Assembly: GCA_947069175.1 (NCBI GenBank)
Contig: CAMTDV010000009.1
Span: forward strand, 8,191,163-8,255,162
DNA from: Scalesia atractyloides
Lineage: Eukaryota > Streptophyta > Magnoliopsida > Asterales > Asteraceae
DNA length: 64,000 nt
Reading direction: 5' to 3'
The position numbers and the translations under genes are program-made. Under the pieces are notes generated by a model that did no database searches, had not been told where the DNA came from, and was given only the letters and a program-made list of their open reading frames with translations. Positions within the stretch are counted from its first letter, which is position 1. Every line of letters starts with the position of its first letter. Below, piece after piece: positions 11,246-23,418 of this stretch.

Positions 11246-12570
11246 ATGGATCGTAACTATTGGATGTATGAAATTAGACACACTGACACAAGATTTTGTG
11301 ACCAACATGAAACTTTTTCTTAAGATTGCTCAAGAGGATCGTGTGAAAAAAGGAAACGAACTTGTTCCGTGTCCTTGTATGGAATGTAAAAATTTTACCG
11401 ACTTCAAGGATATACGATATATCGAGTATCATTTATTGAGAAAAGGATTTATGTTAAATTATACTTGTTGGTCAATACACGGGGAGTCACTTGCTAATCG
11501 TAGCACAACCTCGATAAAATTTAGGCTCTAATTAATGATGAGAACAACACTCCACATATTAGAGATGATAATGATAATTTAAACGAGGGCTATGATAATA
11601 TAAACGAGGTCAATGATAATTTAAATGATATGCACAATGATTTAAAAACTAATGCTGATGACGGTGATCTAGAAAAACTACAACAGTTATTTGACGACGA
11701 AGAAAAACGTTATATGTTGGTTGTACAACATTTTCAAAGCTTAGCATTGTGTTAAAACTCTTTAACTTAAAGACAAATCACAGTTGGAGCGATAAGAGTT
11801 TTACATGTTTTATTGGAGTTATTGCATGAATGCTACCCACATACAACGTGCTACCCGTATCTGTGTACCAAGCTAAGAAATTGATGTGTCCAATGGAATT
11901 AGAGGTAGAAAGAATACATGCATGTCCCAATGATTGTATGTTGTATAAAAATTAGTACAATAAAGCTCATACATGTGTTACCATGTGGTGAATCGAGGTA
12001 CAAACGTAAAAATGAAACTAATGATTATGACGACGATGTGACGAAAAACGGGCCTCCAACTAAATTATTGTGGCATTTCCCTATTATACCGAGATTAAAG
12101 CGTTTATTTGCTAATCTAAAGAGTCAAAGTCGTTGCCTTGGCATTCCGAAGAGCGTACGGATGATGGAAAGTTAAGACATGTGGCGGATTCACCTCAGTG
12201 GAGAAACTTTGATTATGATTATCCCGATTTTTGGAAACGAGGTTAGAAATATACGATTTGATCTTAGTTCAGACGGTATCAATCCTTTCGAAATATAAGT
12301 AGTAGTGATAGTACTTGGCCTGTCCTTCTGTGCATCTACAACCTTCCTTTGTGGCTATGCATGAAAAGAAAATACGTAATGATGTCATTACTAATTCAGG
12401 GTCCAAAACAACCTGATAATGACATTGATGTTTATTTGTCTCCTTTGATTGATGACCTTAAAACCCTATGGAGCCCAGGTGTAGACATGTACGATGCTTA
12501 TGAAAACGTGAACTTTACGTTGCAAGCCATGATAGGTAATGATGAATACTTACGATCTGAGCACAAATAA
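11246..12570 (+). pseudogene. CACTA (En/Spm) transposase fragment, Transposase_21 type
   Basis: The start at 11246 opens MDRNYWMY, typical of the transposase-associated N-terminal domain, then shifts frame to a segment with PCPCMECKN and HLLRKGFM (11268-11530). After an acidic repeat-like part (11560-11700) the transposase core reappears: CGESRYKRKN, WHFPIIPRLKRLF (11918-12175), then WLCMKRKYVM and GPKQPDNDIDVYLSPL (12349-12570). These are hallmark strings of plant CACTA transposases. Several frameshifts and stops occur, and the protein ends early, before most of the usual C-terminus. It lies upstream of, and in the same direction as, the Ulp1-type gene at 14385-18119, so both may belong to one element. 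Confidence 0.85.
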
Positions 12571-12706
12571 GAGATGTTTTTCGATAAACGAGTTATGTTA
12601 CATGTTTTTAGTCTACAACTACGTTTTTCTTTGATGAATTTATGAACTTATAATATTATTTTCATACTTATGTAGTTACTTAAATTTCTGTACTTATGCA
12701 TTTATT

Positions 12707-12710
<4 letters not shown>

Positions 12711-12757
<47 letters not shown>
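12711..12757. repeat. (TA)n microsatellite
   Basis: About 24 uninterrupted TA units in an AT-rich stretch after the CACTA transposase fragment. Confidence 0.97.
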
Positions 12758-12760
<3 letters not shown>

Positions 12761-12960
12761 CTCACTAATAATTATCTAAGTCTATACGATAAAAAAAATA
12801 AACAACATATGAAAAAAATACTAAATCAATAAAAAACATTAATTCACTATTAGAGTCTCTTAAATAATTCACCACTAAAGTTTATAAATTAAACATGTGG
12901 TGAAAAGTACATGTTACTTATACATCTTAGCTTTAGGCGAAAATGGCACTAGGCGAAAAT

Positions 12961-13628
12961 GGGAGTTACTGTCTTTAAGGTTTGTCCTAAATTGCCATTT
13001 TAGTTCAAATAGTTTTTTTTTCTCCTTTGGGTCCCTGAGTTTTCTATTTTCTTGTCATTTTGATCACATTGACTAACTCCGTTAAAAAACCTCATTTTTA
13101 GCCAGGGGTATCTTGACATTTTCGTAATAATTATAATACTAATAATATTTATAATATAAAACACAAAAAAAACTAACTTTATTTTTTGTTTCTGTAAAAA
13201 TCTGATTAACACCCCACCCCCACCCCCTCGCTCTCGTTCTTCATCCCTTTACTTTCTTTCTTTCCACAACCACCGGTGCCAGTGCCAGTGCCAGTGCCAC
13301 CGCCACCGATCCACAATCATCACCCACACCCAGCACTCACCTCCGTCAACCACCGTCACTGACCTCCGTCAACCGCTGTCACCGACCTCCGCCCCATCAC
13401 AACGTTAGTTATTTTTGTGTTTTATATTATAAATAATATTAGTGTTATAATTATTACGAAAATGTCAAGAATACCCATTGTTAAAACTAAGGTTTTTAAC
13501 AGAGTTAGGCAATGTGATCAAAATGGCAAGAAAATGGAAAACTTAGGGACCCATAAGAGAAAAAAAACTATTTGGACTAAAATGCAAATTTGAGACAAAC
13601 CTCAAGGACTAAAATGACAATTTACTCC
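12961..13628. mobile_element. Foldback element with about 210-bp inverted arms
   Basis: The arms 12961-13175 and 13411-13628 are inverted copies: AGGTTTGTC, TTGATCACATTG and TTGACATTTTCGTAATAATT, among others, recur in reverse complement in the same order. The 235-bp loop is unlike the arms: GC-richer, with GCCAGT units (13277-13300) and CCGTCAACC / GACCTCCG phrases. The structure suits a non-autonomous Mutator-like or foldback element. No clear 8-9 bp target duplication was found. Confidence 0.82.
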
Positions 13629-14384
13629 TAAGTTATTGTTGGGCTTTTTTAATTATAATGAAACAAGTTATCGTTGGGCCTTTTAAATAAATTATAATTA
13701 TAATGTGGGTTTTGCGACGGGACATCTTTTATCAAGCGGGAATTAGGTTTTCATATAAAATTACTCCCCCCAAATTAACAATGCTCTTTTTACAACGCTC
13801 GCCTCAAATTAACGCTACACCATCATCAATCAATAATCTCCAACCTCTCATCTGCAATCATCGTAAGTTTTCCCTGCTGGATGAGTATGATTTTGTTAAT
13901 TTCAATCTTGTTGTTTGATTCATTGCTTAATCTCTTAATGTTCTATCGGACGGTTATACTATTTGTTGCAGGGCAAAGTCCAGAACTTTTCTTTTTTACT
14001 CTACTGAGTGAAGGTGTGGATTTCTCCATTGAATTATTTAACTTTTAGGTGAGTTTTAATTTTTTTTGATTTAATGAGTTTTTATTAAGTAAACTCTTTA
14101 GCATGATACTTAACGTTTTTTTGAAGTAATTCTTCTATTTCTTCTAATTTTGTTCTGTTTAGGTTAGGCAAAATCTATAAAAAACAATTAACTAATTGAA
14201 AGTAGACCATATATGGAAAATAAACCCATTTAGAAAAGAATTATATGTCAAAACTTCAAAGTGTGGGATAGATTTATATTTAAGGATTGTTGAAGTGTCA
14301 TAATCAGTTTGACCTCTACTTGTCTCTTTGTTACATGCAACACATCACTTTCCATATTATGTTTTTTAGAAACCATGTTTAAAA

Positions 14385-17300
14385 ATGTCGGAGAAGAAAA
14401 AGAGGGGAGTTTCTAAATGCAAAAAGAAGCTTTTAAATCCGGATCAATGTAAAGTTGATTTTAATGAGGAAGGTATAGCGATCGGTAAGAATGCAGGGCA
14501 CTTTATGTCTTGGATTAGTGTCGAATGTAAAAGAAAGATCCTGTACAATAAACGTGCCAGAAAAGTAAACACTAAAATATACGAAGATTTTTGGGAATAC
14601 GCTAAGGTATTGTTTCTTCTTTTTTCTTTTAGCTAGTGGGATTCCCCGCGGTACGCGGCGGAACCGGTCGGTATTGATTAGGTTTGTAACGATACCAACA
14701 CTTTCTACAATTTACGATAACCAAAAATACTATATTTTTAATACAACTCTATTTTTAACACAATTAGACAAAAAAATCGTTAAGTTTTCTTTGCTCCATG
14801 TTATGATACCATTTTCCATATTAATATAGAACTTCAATTAATTTAGTCACATTGTTAGTATAGAGTAAGAAAGAGAGCAGAAGGAATAGATGTAAAAAAT
14901 GTCATGGCTGATGGACCCTAACCTGATCGTGATATAGAGTGAAATTCAATCTCATTGGGATAAAATTGTGTGAGCAGAGCACAAATTCTAAGTTCTATAA
15001 CAGCCCAAAATTCAAGTAACAATTGCCATGACACGTAAACCTGAACATACCCAAACAAAAAAAAAAAGATCCTCATTATAATCGGTGGCATTATAGCCAC
15101 CAACATAGCTTTTCAATATATATACAATTTGAAAATATATATATTTATTAATTTTTTGTTTATTAAATTGGCAAAAGCTTTAGAATTCTTTGTTGTCATG
15201 TTTAATTAATTAATTGTCCTTGCTAATGTTTGATTATTAATTATAATATGTAGCAAATTTGGAATATTCCTAACGACCTCGCAAAACAAAAAACTTTAGA
15301 AAAGGAGAAGAAGATAATGAGGCAATTTCGTTACGAACTTAGAAAAAAATATGTTTATAAAGAAGAATCTTCCAATAAAGATAAAAATAAAAACCCTGTT
15401 AAAGATAAAGGCGAAACTCCCTTTAAAGATTACGATTATCTAGATGGGGGACCATGGAAGTCTTTTGTTGCAAGTGTTGATACCGAAGAGTGGAAGGTAA
15501 TTTGTGATTTATTTATTTATTTGTTATTATTTATTATTATTATTAACACTTATTATAATATTTTTTTGAAGAAAATAAGTGAAAAAGCAAAGGAGAGCGC
15601 AAAAGAAAACATTGACCCCGCGTGTGTAGGGATATGTGGTTTAATTGGAGCCCCACATTGAAAGTAGATGGAATCATCTTGTTTCAAGCTATCCACATTT
15701 AGATGCTATTGAACATCCTGGCTCTATAAGGAATACACTAAGTAAAGCACGTCTTAATCGGTCACAAAGCTATATGAACTTAGAGAAAACCTTATATCAA
15801 ACGGTGAATTGACAGGATTACTTGAGTTATTGGTAAGTATTTATATAATTATTATATAAATTTATAGCAATCAAAATTTTAACAGTCACATTTTCTGAAC
15901 ATGATAAAAAAAGAAAAAGAAAAACAACTGAAGGATGATGGCTCTTATTCCACAAAGAAAAACAAGAGCGAGGCTGTAGAGACAGCGGCTGAGGAGATCC
16001 TTGGTAGTCCTGGCATGGGCCTTGCGGCCGGTAGGTCAGAAATCTTGGTAATATAATATCAAAGTTTGTTTATTTATTTATTTTAGATATATATACTAAA
16101 AGCTACCATTTACAGTCTATTAAAAAAAGTGAACTTCTGCATCTTGACGACCAAGGTGCTCTTAAGGTTGTTGCTATTGGCTGTGTTCATCATACTGATG
16201 ATGGGTTTGTACATGGATGCCCAATAATAGACGGTTTCGTCAAAGTTCAAATTGATAGAGCTGTAGAAGGTTGCGGATCGACTCGCCTTTTGCCAGTCAT
16301 GTATTTATGGTGAAATAAAACTTTTGAAAGATGCAAAAGGAAGTTTTATTCAATGGCCCATTAAATTAATAAAGGTTTATATTATATAACTAATATTTGT
16401 ATATTTATTTCATTTATTGGTATGCTAATAGTTTTTACAACGAAAGATTTTGAACAAAGATTCTCCTCAAACTATAGAACCGTGTCACCAATTTATAAGT
16501 ACACCTTATAGGCCACAAGTTGTGTTTAGTATATATTAATATTTTTTAATTGCTTGATATTAAAAAAACAATATGCTTTGCCATTGTAGTTTGAGGCAAC
16601 GTTTGCTGATCAACAACAAGCGATTCCAAATGAAAGAAATGAATATCAAATATTCTCGTATGCTAATGATGATGAGACTTTTAATCAATTGGTAATCACA
16701 TTATTTATATGTGTGTGTATGTGTTTATTTTATATTTGTTTACTAATAACATTGTTATTGATTTATGTATTTCATTGATAAATAGTTTTCTGAGAATACA
16801 ACAGCCAAGCATGTTTCTTTTTATTAACCTACTGAGCCTGTTAATGTTAATGAGCATGTTCATGCTTATCAACATACCAAGCCTGTTATTGCTAATCAAC
16901 ATACAAAGACCCTTCATGCTAATCAATCTACCAAGCCTATTCGTGATTGTCAACATACCAAACCTATTGTTGCTTCTAAACCTTCAAGAGAAAAAAAGTA
17001 TCAAAAGAAAAAACAAAAGTATTAGAACTTTTAGAAATGGAGAGGTCCAGGCCTCAAAACATATATGGATTAGCGCAAAAAGTGGCACTTCAATCTGAAA
17101 AAGCCTTGTCTGTAGTTTTTACTTCGCCAACTGGGATGTATGAAGAACGAGTTCAAGAGACGGTTGAATTTGAGGCGGTTATACAATTATGTATTAACGG
17201 TTGGGCAGATGTTTGCTTTGTGCATTGGTTCACAATGTATGTTCCACTAATGTTTATTTAAATATTTTTTGGTAGTTTGTTTTTTACAATATAACCGAGG

Positions 17301-18119
17301 GTTACCAATCTTATCACACTTCTTTCTACTTTTACTTCAGGCATTTAAATGTAGTTGGGGAACGGGAGGGTTTAAATAATACTGCATATTTTCATCCCCG
17401 TTATATTGAAGGTGAACTTATCTCAAATGATAGTGACTTTGTGATTGACCACATAAAAAAGGTCATCTCTTTTCATAAGGACAAACAATGGTTTATTGCA
17501 CCATATATAGCCAGGTGTTCTATTTGTTTCATATGAAGATCATTTTATATTAATGTTTCAATCTTCCATTAGTTATGTTAGAATATTGTTTTCTTTTTTA
17601 TTTGTTAAGTCTTTCTTAAATCAGACTATTTTACACAAGGAACACTGGGTATTAATTATACTTCAACATCATCCGTTATATAAAACTTGGAAGGGTTACA
17701 TATTTGATTCACGTAAAGGTAAAAATGATAATGATTATTCATGTTACAAGATTACAACATTATTCAAACATGCCACAGAACAAAATAAGATGTGGGCTAA
17801 GGTTAAAGTAAGTTCTGATTCATTTTTTGTAGTTTGTTTATTTTTATATCTTAGTTAACTAATTATAAGTTCAATTAACTATTTAGGGTCGTCTACAACC
17901 TGATGGATGGGAGTCCGGTTATTGTGTTATGTTGGCTATGTATGATTTTGTGATTTGTAACAGAGAACATATGGTAAGTATATTTTGTCTATTTTTATGT
18001 ATTAGATGGTAAACAAAACTACAATGGTTCGGCAAGGTGAAATTGATGAATTTGTAGAGCGTACTTTAAAGGTGTTTATATCATCTTTTGGTGACGCTGA
18101 GGATGAGGAGGATCAATGA
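14385..18119 (+). pseudogene. CACTA accessory gene: Ptta/En-Spm-type region plus Ulp1-like (C48) domain
   Basis: Spliced gene. Readable exons include 14385-14606, 15254-15496, from 15572, about 16137-16370 (ends GSFIQWPIKLIK), about 16590-16690, and a well-preserved block 17037-17235, 17341-17514, 17625-17807, 17887-17973 and 18006-18119. The first half resembles the plant Ptta/En-Spm transposon family. The last block is a Ulp1-type cysteine protease fold: QWFIAPYI, catalytic His in EHWVLI and Asp in YIFDSRKG. The position of the nucleophile reads ESGYCVM where the family has ECGYYVM, so the catalytic Cys appears to be Ser. Frame breaks near 15650 and 16307 and stops near 16830 and 17020 disrupt the middle. 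A degenerate QHTKPI repeat is coded at 16860-16975. Function in transposition is inferred. Confidence 0.75.
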
Positions 18120-19604
18120 TGGTAAGTGTATTAGTATGCGAATCTATTCATAGTAATTTTTTTTCGAGTTTTTCTACATTTTTTTATAAATGTTTAGGAA
18201 ACTTGAGTGAGCCTCCGAACATAGTCTTTTGATTCATTATACTGAGAATAAATTGCAAAGATGGTTAAGTCACTTTGACCTGTTCGTCTATTTGACCCAA
18301 AGGGCCTAGGCGCACATATATTATTAAGGATTCCTAGGAGCAACAAATGGCTTTGTATTAATGTTGACTATAGTTGGCATGACTTATGCATTAAAATTTT
18401 GTAGAATTCGGGATCGTGCTTTATCTTAATCCTAAATGGTAGCTGATAAACATTATTTTATGTGTTTTGATTAGTGGCAAAGGAATTTTAGTTAACTGGT
18501 CAGAGCTTGTGGTGGATGAACCTAACTTTTATCTCTTTTTATGTTTTAGTTGGTAAATAAAACTACAATGGTTCGGCAAGGTGAAATTGATGAATTTGTA
18601 GAGCGTACTTTAAAGGTGTTTATATCCTCTTTTGGTGATGCTGAGGATGAGGAGGATCAATGATGGTAAGTGCATTAGTATGCGAATCTATTCATAGTAT
18701 TTTTTTTCCAGTTTTTCTACATTTTTTTATAAATGTTTAGGAAACTTGAGTGAGCCTGCGAACATAGTCTTTTGATTCATTATACTGAGAATAAATTGCA
18801 AAGATGTTTAAGTCACTTTGACCTGTTCGTCTATTTGACCCAAAGGGCCTAGGCGCACATATATTATTAAGGATTCCTAGGAGCAACAAATGGCTTTGTA
18901 TTAATGTTGACTATAGTTGGCATGACTTATGCATTAAAATTTTGTAGAATTTGGGATCGTGCTTTATTTTAATCCTAAATGGTAGCTGATAAACATTATT
19001 TTATGTGTTTTGATTAGTGGCAAAGGAATTCTAGTTAACTGGTCAGAGCTTGTGGTGGGTGAACCTAACTTTTATCTATTTTTATGTTTTAGTTGGTAAA
19101 TAAAACTACAATGGTTCGGCAAGGTGAAATTGATGAATTTGTAGAGCGTACTTTAAAGGTCTTTATATCGTCTTTTGTTGACGCTGAGGATGAGGAGGAT
19201 CAATGATGGTAAGTGTATTAGTATGCAAATCTATTCATAGCATTTTCTTCCAGTTTTTCTACTTTTTTTTATAAATGTTTAGGAAACTTGAGTGAGCCTC
19301 CAAACATAGTCTTTTGATTCATTATACTGAGAATAAATTGCAAAGATGGTTAAGTCACTTTGACCTGTTCGTCTATTTGACCCAAAGGGCCTAGGCGCAC
19401 ATATATTATTAAGGATTAGGAGCAACAGATGGCTTTGTATTAATGTTGACTATAGTTGGCATGACTTATGCATTAAAATTTTGTAGAATTCGGGATCGTG
19501 CTTTATTTTAATCCTAAATGGTAGCTGATAAACATTATTTTATGTGTTTTGATTAGTGGCAAAGAATTCTAATTAACTGGTCAGAGCTTGTGGTGGATGA
19601 AGGA
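18007..19604 (+). repeat. 544-bp tandem triplication of the last exon and 3' flank
   Basis: Three copies start at 18007, 18551 and 19094 (steps 544 and 543 bp); the third is cut at about 19604. Each carries the last exon of the Ulp1-type gene, ending GACGCTGAGGATGAGGAGG then CAATGA with few changes, plus the following non-coding sequence. Copies 2 and 3 begin with TTGG instead of ATGG. Confidence 0.96.
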
Positions 19605-19869
19605 AGTTGCACAAAGTCAAAGAGGTTTTTGGAGTGTTTTTTTCATGGGTGTAAATTGAATGATTCCATGTTTTTTTATGTTTTTTCTTTGTTAAATTGA
19701 ATGCTTTAGACTAATGGATCAAGATGGATTCTTTAGCTATTTAAAAACGGTTCATTGTTTGGTATATCCTTTTCATATATGTGTTTGTAAATCTCATGAA
19801 TCAAGATGAATTATATATGGGTCTAGGTGAAATATATGGATGCACCACCCAACCAATCGACTATTAGCT
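19605..19869. other. Non-coding sequence between the triplication and the CACTA end
   Basis: AT-rich; nothing recognised. Confidence 0.5.
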
Positions 19870-20212
19870 CCACCACAAACCGTCTTATTAGGCTTTAATA
19901 TGATGCTTTACAAATAGGACGGTCAATACACCAGAAACCGTCTTATTAACACACCACAAACCGTCTTATTAGGCTTTATTATGACGCTTTATATATATTA
20001 AATATAACAGTTAGCACACACAAACGTCATATTAGGCTTTAATATGGAACCCTAAAACATATCAAATATGACGGTCTATTGAAACGTCCTAAAAAGGTTT
20101 TAATACCAAATATGACGGTAATAACCAAAAATGACGCTGTCTTTTAAGACGATTAATATACCGTCATATTTGATTAAAAAACTGCCATATTAGATGTCTT
20201 TTGGTACTAGTG
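19870..20212. repeat. CACTA subterminal repeats and right terminal inverted repeat
   Basis: A dense set of ACCGTCTTATTAGG / AATATGACGG motifs in both orientations fills 19876-20190. The stretch ends in TTTTGGTACTAGTG, whose reverse complement begins CACTAGTACCAAAA, the diagnostic end of a CACTA transposon. The element ends at 20212; a 3-bp target duplication would be GTA at 20213-20215. CACTA subterminal repeats are binding sites for the element's own protein. I could not find the matching left end. Confidence 0.82.
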
Positions 20213-21246
20213 GTATTAACGGGTGTTTGGAGGCTAAAACATAAAATTAAAAAGAATAGTCTTGAAATTAAAATATATATGTTTAAAATGAGAATAAATT
20301 TTATTTTTATTCATAAACCAAAACATGTCTCAACAGTAAACACTCCAGAAAATGCATATTTTTTATTCACAAACCACAAAACTACCACCATAAGAAAACC
20401 ACATAGCGACCACCACCTAACTGCCACAACTATAACTGGCGCCACCACAGCACCACCACCTAACCGTCATTACTCATCGTCTCCGTTGAATTTATTTTTT
20501 TTTTCTCAGCATTTTTTTCCGGCACCGTCTTCCTCCGTTGAAAACCGCCAACGACTTGTCTCTTCAAATGGACACTCTCTCTGTATTATCTCTCTACATC
20601 ACCACCAATCATCTCCATTGTTGGGATCTGAGTATCAGCTACAGATTTCCGACCACCCATCTTTATCTTCTTAAAAAAGGTGTAGTGGCGTCGATAGTTT
20701 CTTGGTGGAAAAGTCGCAAACAAAGCGGGGATGGTTTTCCGACCTGTATCTCTAACTTCCTCTTTCTTTGTTGCATCTCACAGAGTTGTACCTTGTGTTG
20801 TCCTAATTGGGCACCTTTCATAAAAAGACACATCTTGGCTATTGTAGATAAGACATACTAGCTTATGAGTGTATTAAACAGGTTTGTTTTAGATAAGTAG
20901 ATCAATCTTTCCATCAAATCAATCATAAGTACATAATGCTTTAACCATAATTGATTAATCGATACAAATACGAAAAAGCCATATGCTGAACATTATAAAT
21001 TTGCAAACCAAAATTACAACGATAAACATTAATCAATAAAAAAATACAAAATGATTACATAGCATATCCTCACAAGTTATTCATATGCTCTCTATATTAA
21101 AAAGTTATACAAAATTTGAAACATAATCATTATTTTTTTATAATAGATTCCAACCAAAAACTATGACACATTAACACCTAAAAAGAATACTTTGTTGGCA
21201 AACGTTGTCGAGATGCCCAAATTGTCCAAGAAGCCACTTTTCAAAT
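20213..21246. other. No gene assigned; CCACCA-rich stretch at 20385-20480
   Basis: Open frames here (20201-20674 and 20538-20861) are low-complexity threonine/histidine/proline-coding and I do not trust them as genes. The part 20540-20830 has mixed composition and could be a captured gene fragment, but no family is recognisable. Confidence 0.35.
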
Positions 21247-21530
21247 GATTTGTTTCTTTGTTAATCTCATGATAAGGCTTATTTATAATTTTTCTTTGCT
21301 TTGTAGGGGAAAGATGGGTGTTTCTCTCCATAAGGCATACAAAACACAGGCTATTGACGGCAACCCGCCATATTTAACATATAAAGTTTTTATATGTTAT
21401 GTCGACTTGTCGCCAATAGCTTGTGTTTTGTCTGACCTATAGAGAGAAGCACCCATCTTACCTCTACAAAGCAAAAAAAAACATATAAAAAAACATAATC
21501 GTGAGAGTAAAAAACAAAGAAACTATTTTT
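21247..21530. other. Long imperfect hairpin (MITE or MIRNA-like)
   Basis: The two halves are inverted copies. The inner arms of about 95 nt are well matched: AAGATGGGTGTTTCTCTCCA on the left pairs with reverse complement AAGATGGGTGCTTCTCTCTA on the right, and both arms share TTTGCTTTGTAG and ACAAAACACA. The outer 45-50 nt pair less well. The turn is near 21387. No coding role seen. It could be a MITE or a young microRNA-type foldback; sequence alone cannot decide. Confidence 0.85.
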
Positions 21531-21576
21531 TACCATCTTTGTCTTGGATGGATATAACTATTTTGGTCTTTCTACA

Positions 21577-21687
21577 ACGAGTTTTGAAGGCTTATCAATA
21601 GGACTTCAACAATCAAAATTCGTTGGGGTCTTAAATCATAACGAATTCGAGTTGTTAAAGTCCTAATGAGAAGCCTTCAAAACCCGC
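21577..21687. other. Second short hairpin, about 48-nt arms
   Basis: Left arm 21577-21624 (ACGAGTTTTGAAGGCTTATC onward, to AATTCGTT) pairs with right arm 21640-21687 (AACGAATTC onward, to GAAGCCTTCAAAACCCG), with a loop of about 15 nt. The size fits a plant pre-miRNA or a small foldback. It lies 46 bp from the larger hairpin. Confidence 0.82.
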
Positions 21688-23342
21688 TTACGTGTAGGGT
21701 CATGGTGGTTATGAGAATCATGATCACACCTTATAGCCTATTTTATCTGAAAATTTGTAGTATTAAAACTATTAATCCATGTTTGTTAAAATGAGTTATG
21801 TTATAAGTATTCATGAAGATACGATTTAATAATCTATATTTGTTAAAACGAGTTATGTTATAAGGTTCATTATCTTTGTGTAGCGTTGTAACAGTGGCCT
21901 ATACATTTCTTCCCACTGTTCCGCAGCTATTGTTCGGTGTAACGACCATAGTTGGTTCACTGTAGGCATGGGGTAGTCTCCTTCCAACTTAACATGTATG
22001 AAGTGTCCCCCTGTTAAAATGTACGATTCTTATCGTTTGAGGTCGTGGCTCTTAAGGGGCTTCCAATAACGGGAAGAAAGTACAACTCCCTTTGATACTT
22101 AGCACGTGGACGACGCTATTATACCTTTGCGCTAGGAGAAGCCCTAAGTGGAGAATTTCCATCCAGTGACTTTCGGGGCAAGCTTTCACTGAATGCCAAG
22201 AGATGCTGTTACGTATCCGGTTAAATTATCCTTTGCCTCATGCTTCGAATATAGGCCACCATAGTGATACGTTATGGTCAATCTCCAGTACTAAATCCTT
22301 TCGTACACGGGCCCATACGTATTCCCCAAAACCTAACTCGAGCCGCAGACCGAAACCCACAATGACCTTCTGGCGTCACATCTTGTATACACAATATGTA
22401 AGGGTGTAACCCCGATGGAATCTGTCGCTCAAACCTCTTAATGGTTAACAAGTTCTCGTCCCCCTTTATTAATGGAAACCCATGATCATCCCGCGTCTCC
22501 CTCTTTTTAGAACTCGTTGGACGGCTTCATTGCATTTTAGGTTTTTTTAGACATTACAACGGACCAGATCCACAAGTGCCCTATGACGGTACGTATGAGC
22601 TGTGTTAGGGTAAATCGTACCTCTGTTGTGGGGAACCTGCATATACGTTGCTTGCCTCCCAATAGGAGCTATTTCTCGCAGCTTCGTCTACCCTCGCAGC
22701 TTCTTCTAGCCTTTGTTGTACTTTCTTTGATGTAGGCCGAGCGCGAGTATCTTGTGGACAATCGTTGGTTTCTTAGTTGATTTTGTTGGGGTCAAGACCG
22801 CTTTTATCTTTGAAATTAAACTTTTTTTCTGAGCGGGGGATTACGACTCAAATTTTTACCGCACAATATTGAGCTCTTCTACAACATCGACCTACTCATC
22901 TCTCAGTTTACACGGGAGTAAGTCAAGCTTACGCCAGATTACATCTACGTCTTCAAGTTGTATCTTACGCTTTGTACAGTTAAATCAATACAGTGTTAGA
23001 AATTGCTAAAATCATACTAAATAATAAAAGGTTTGTAGGTTTAAGATTTTTTACCTGTACGTCTGTACTTTCCTAGCCTACAAGCACACTGTAAACCACA
23101 ACTAAGCCACATATGGCAACAACATGACGCGTTAAGTTTCTGCAACACCTCTAACTGTAACATCCGTCAAAAACGGATTTACCAAACCCGCTCCGTTTAT
23201 CAACCGAACAGTCAGTCAAATTTTTCGTTGCGAATTAAATGCCCAAAATAATTTTAAACGATCCGTAATCAATTATTATGCGGGGATATATATTTAGTTT
23301 TTGAAAAACTGATAAAAATAACAAAATAAAAATGTTTTAATC

Positions 23343-23418
23343 ATGCCGGGTTTCGAACTCGGGTCTGTATCCGGCTCAACAATGACTTATCACTCAGCCA
23401 AACAACCGCTCCGCCACT
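23343..23418 (-). other. tRNA-like module, antisense, in LTR copy A
   Basis: The minus strand reads a box-A-like part near GAGTGATAAGTC and a box-B-like CGAGTTCGAAACCC. It corresponds in position to 47141-47203 in copy B (about 185-260 bp from the same LTR end). Not a functional tRNA: acceptor and anticodon stems are not coherent. Confidence 0.6.

Noticed and set aside
20201..20861. Two overlapping open frames near the CACTA end
   Set aside because: Low complexity and starting inside the CACTA terminal repeat; no family recognised.
21880..22860. GC-balanced stretch taken at first for organelle or foreign DNA or rRNA
   Set aside because: On the minus strand it reads as the OTU-like C-terminus of the MULE protein.
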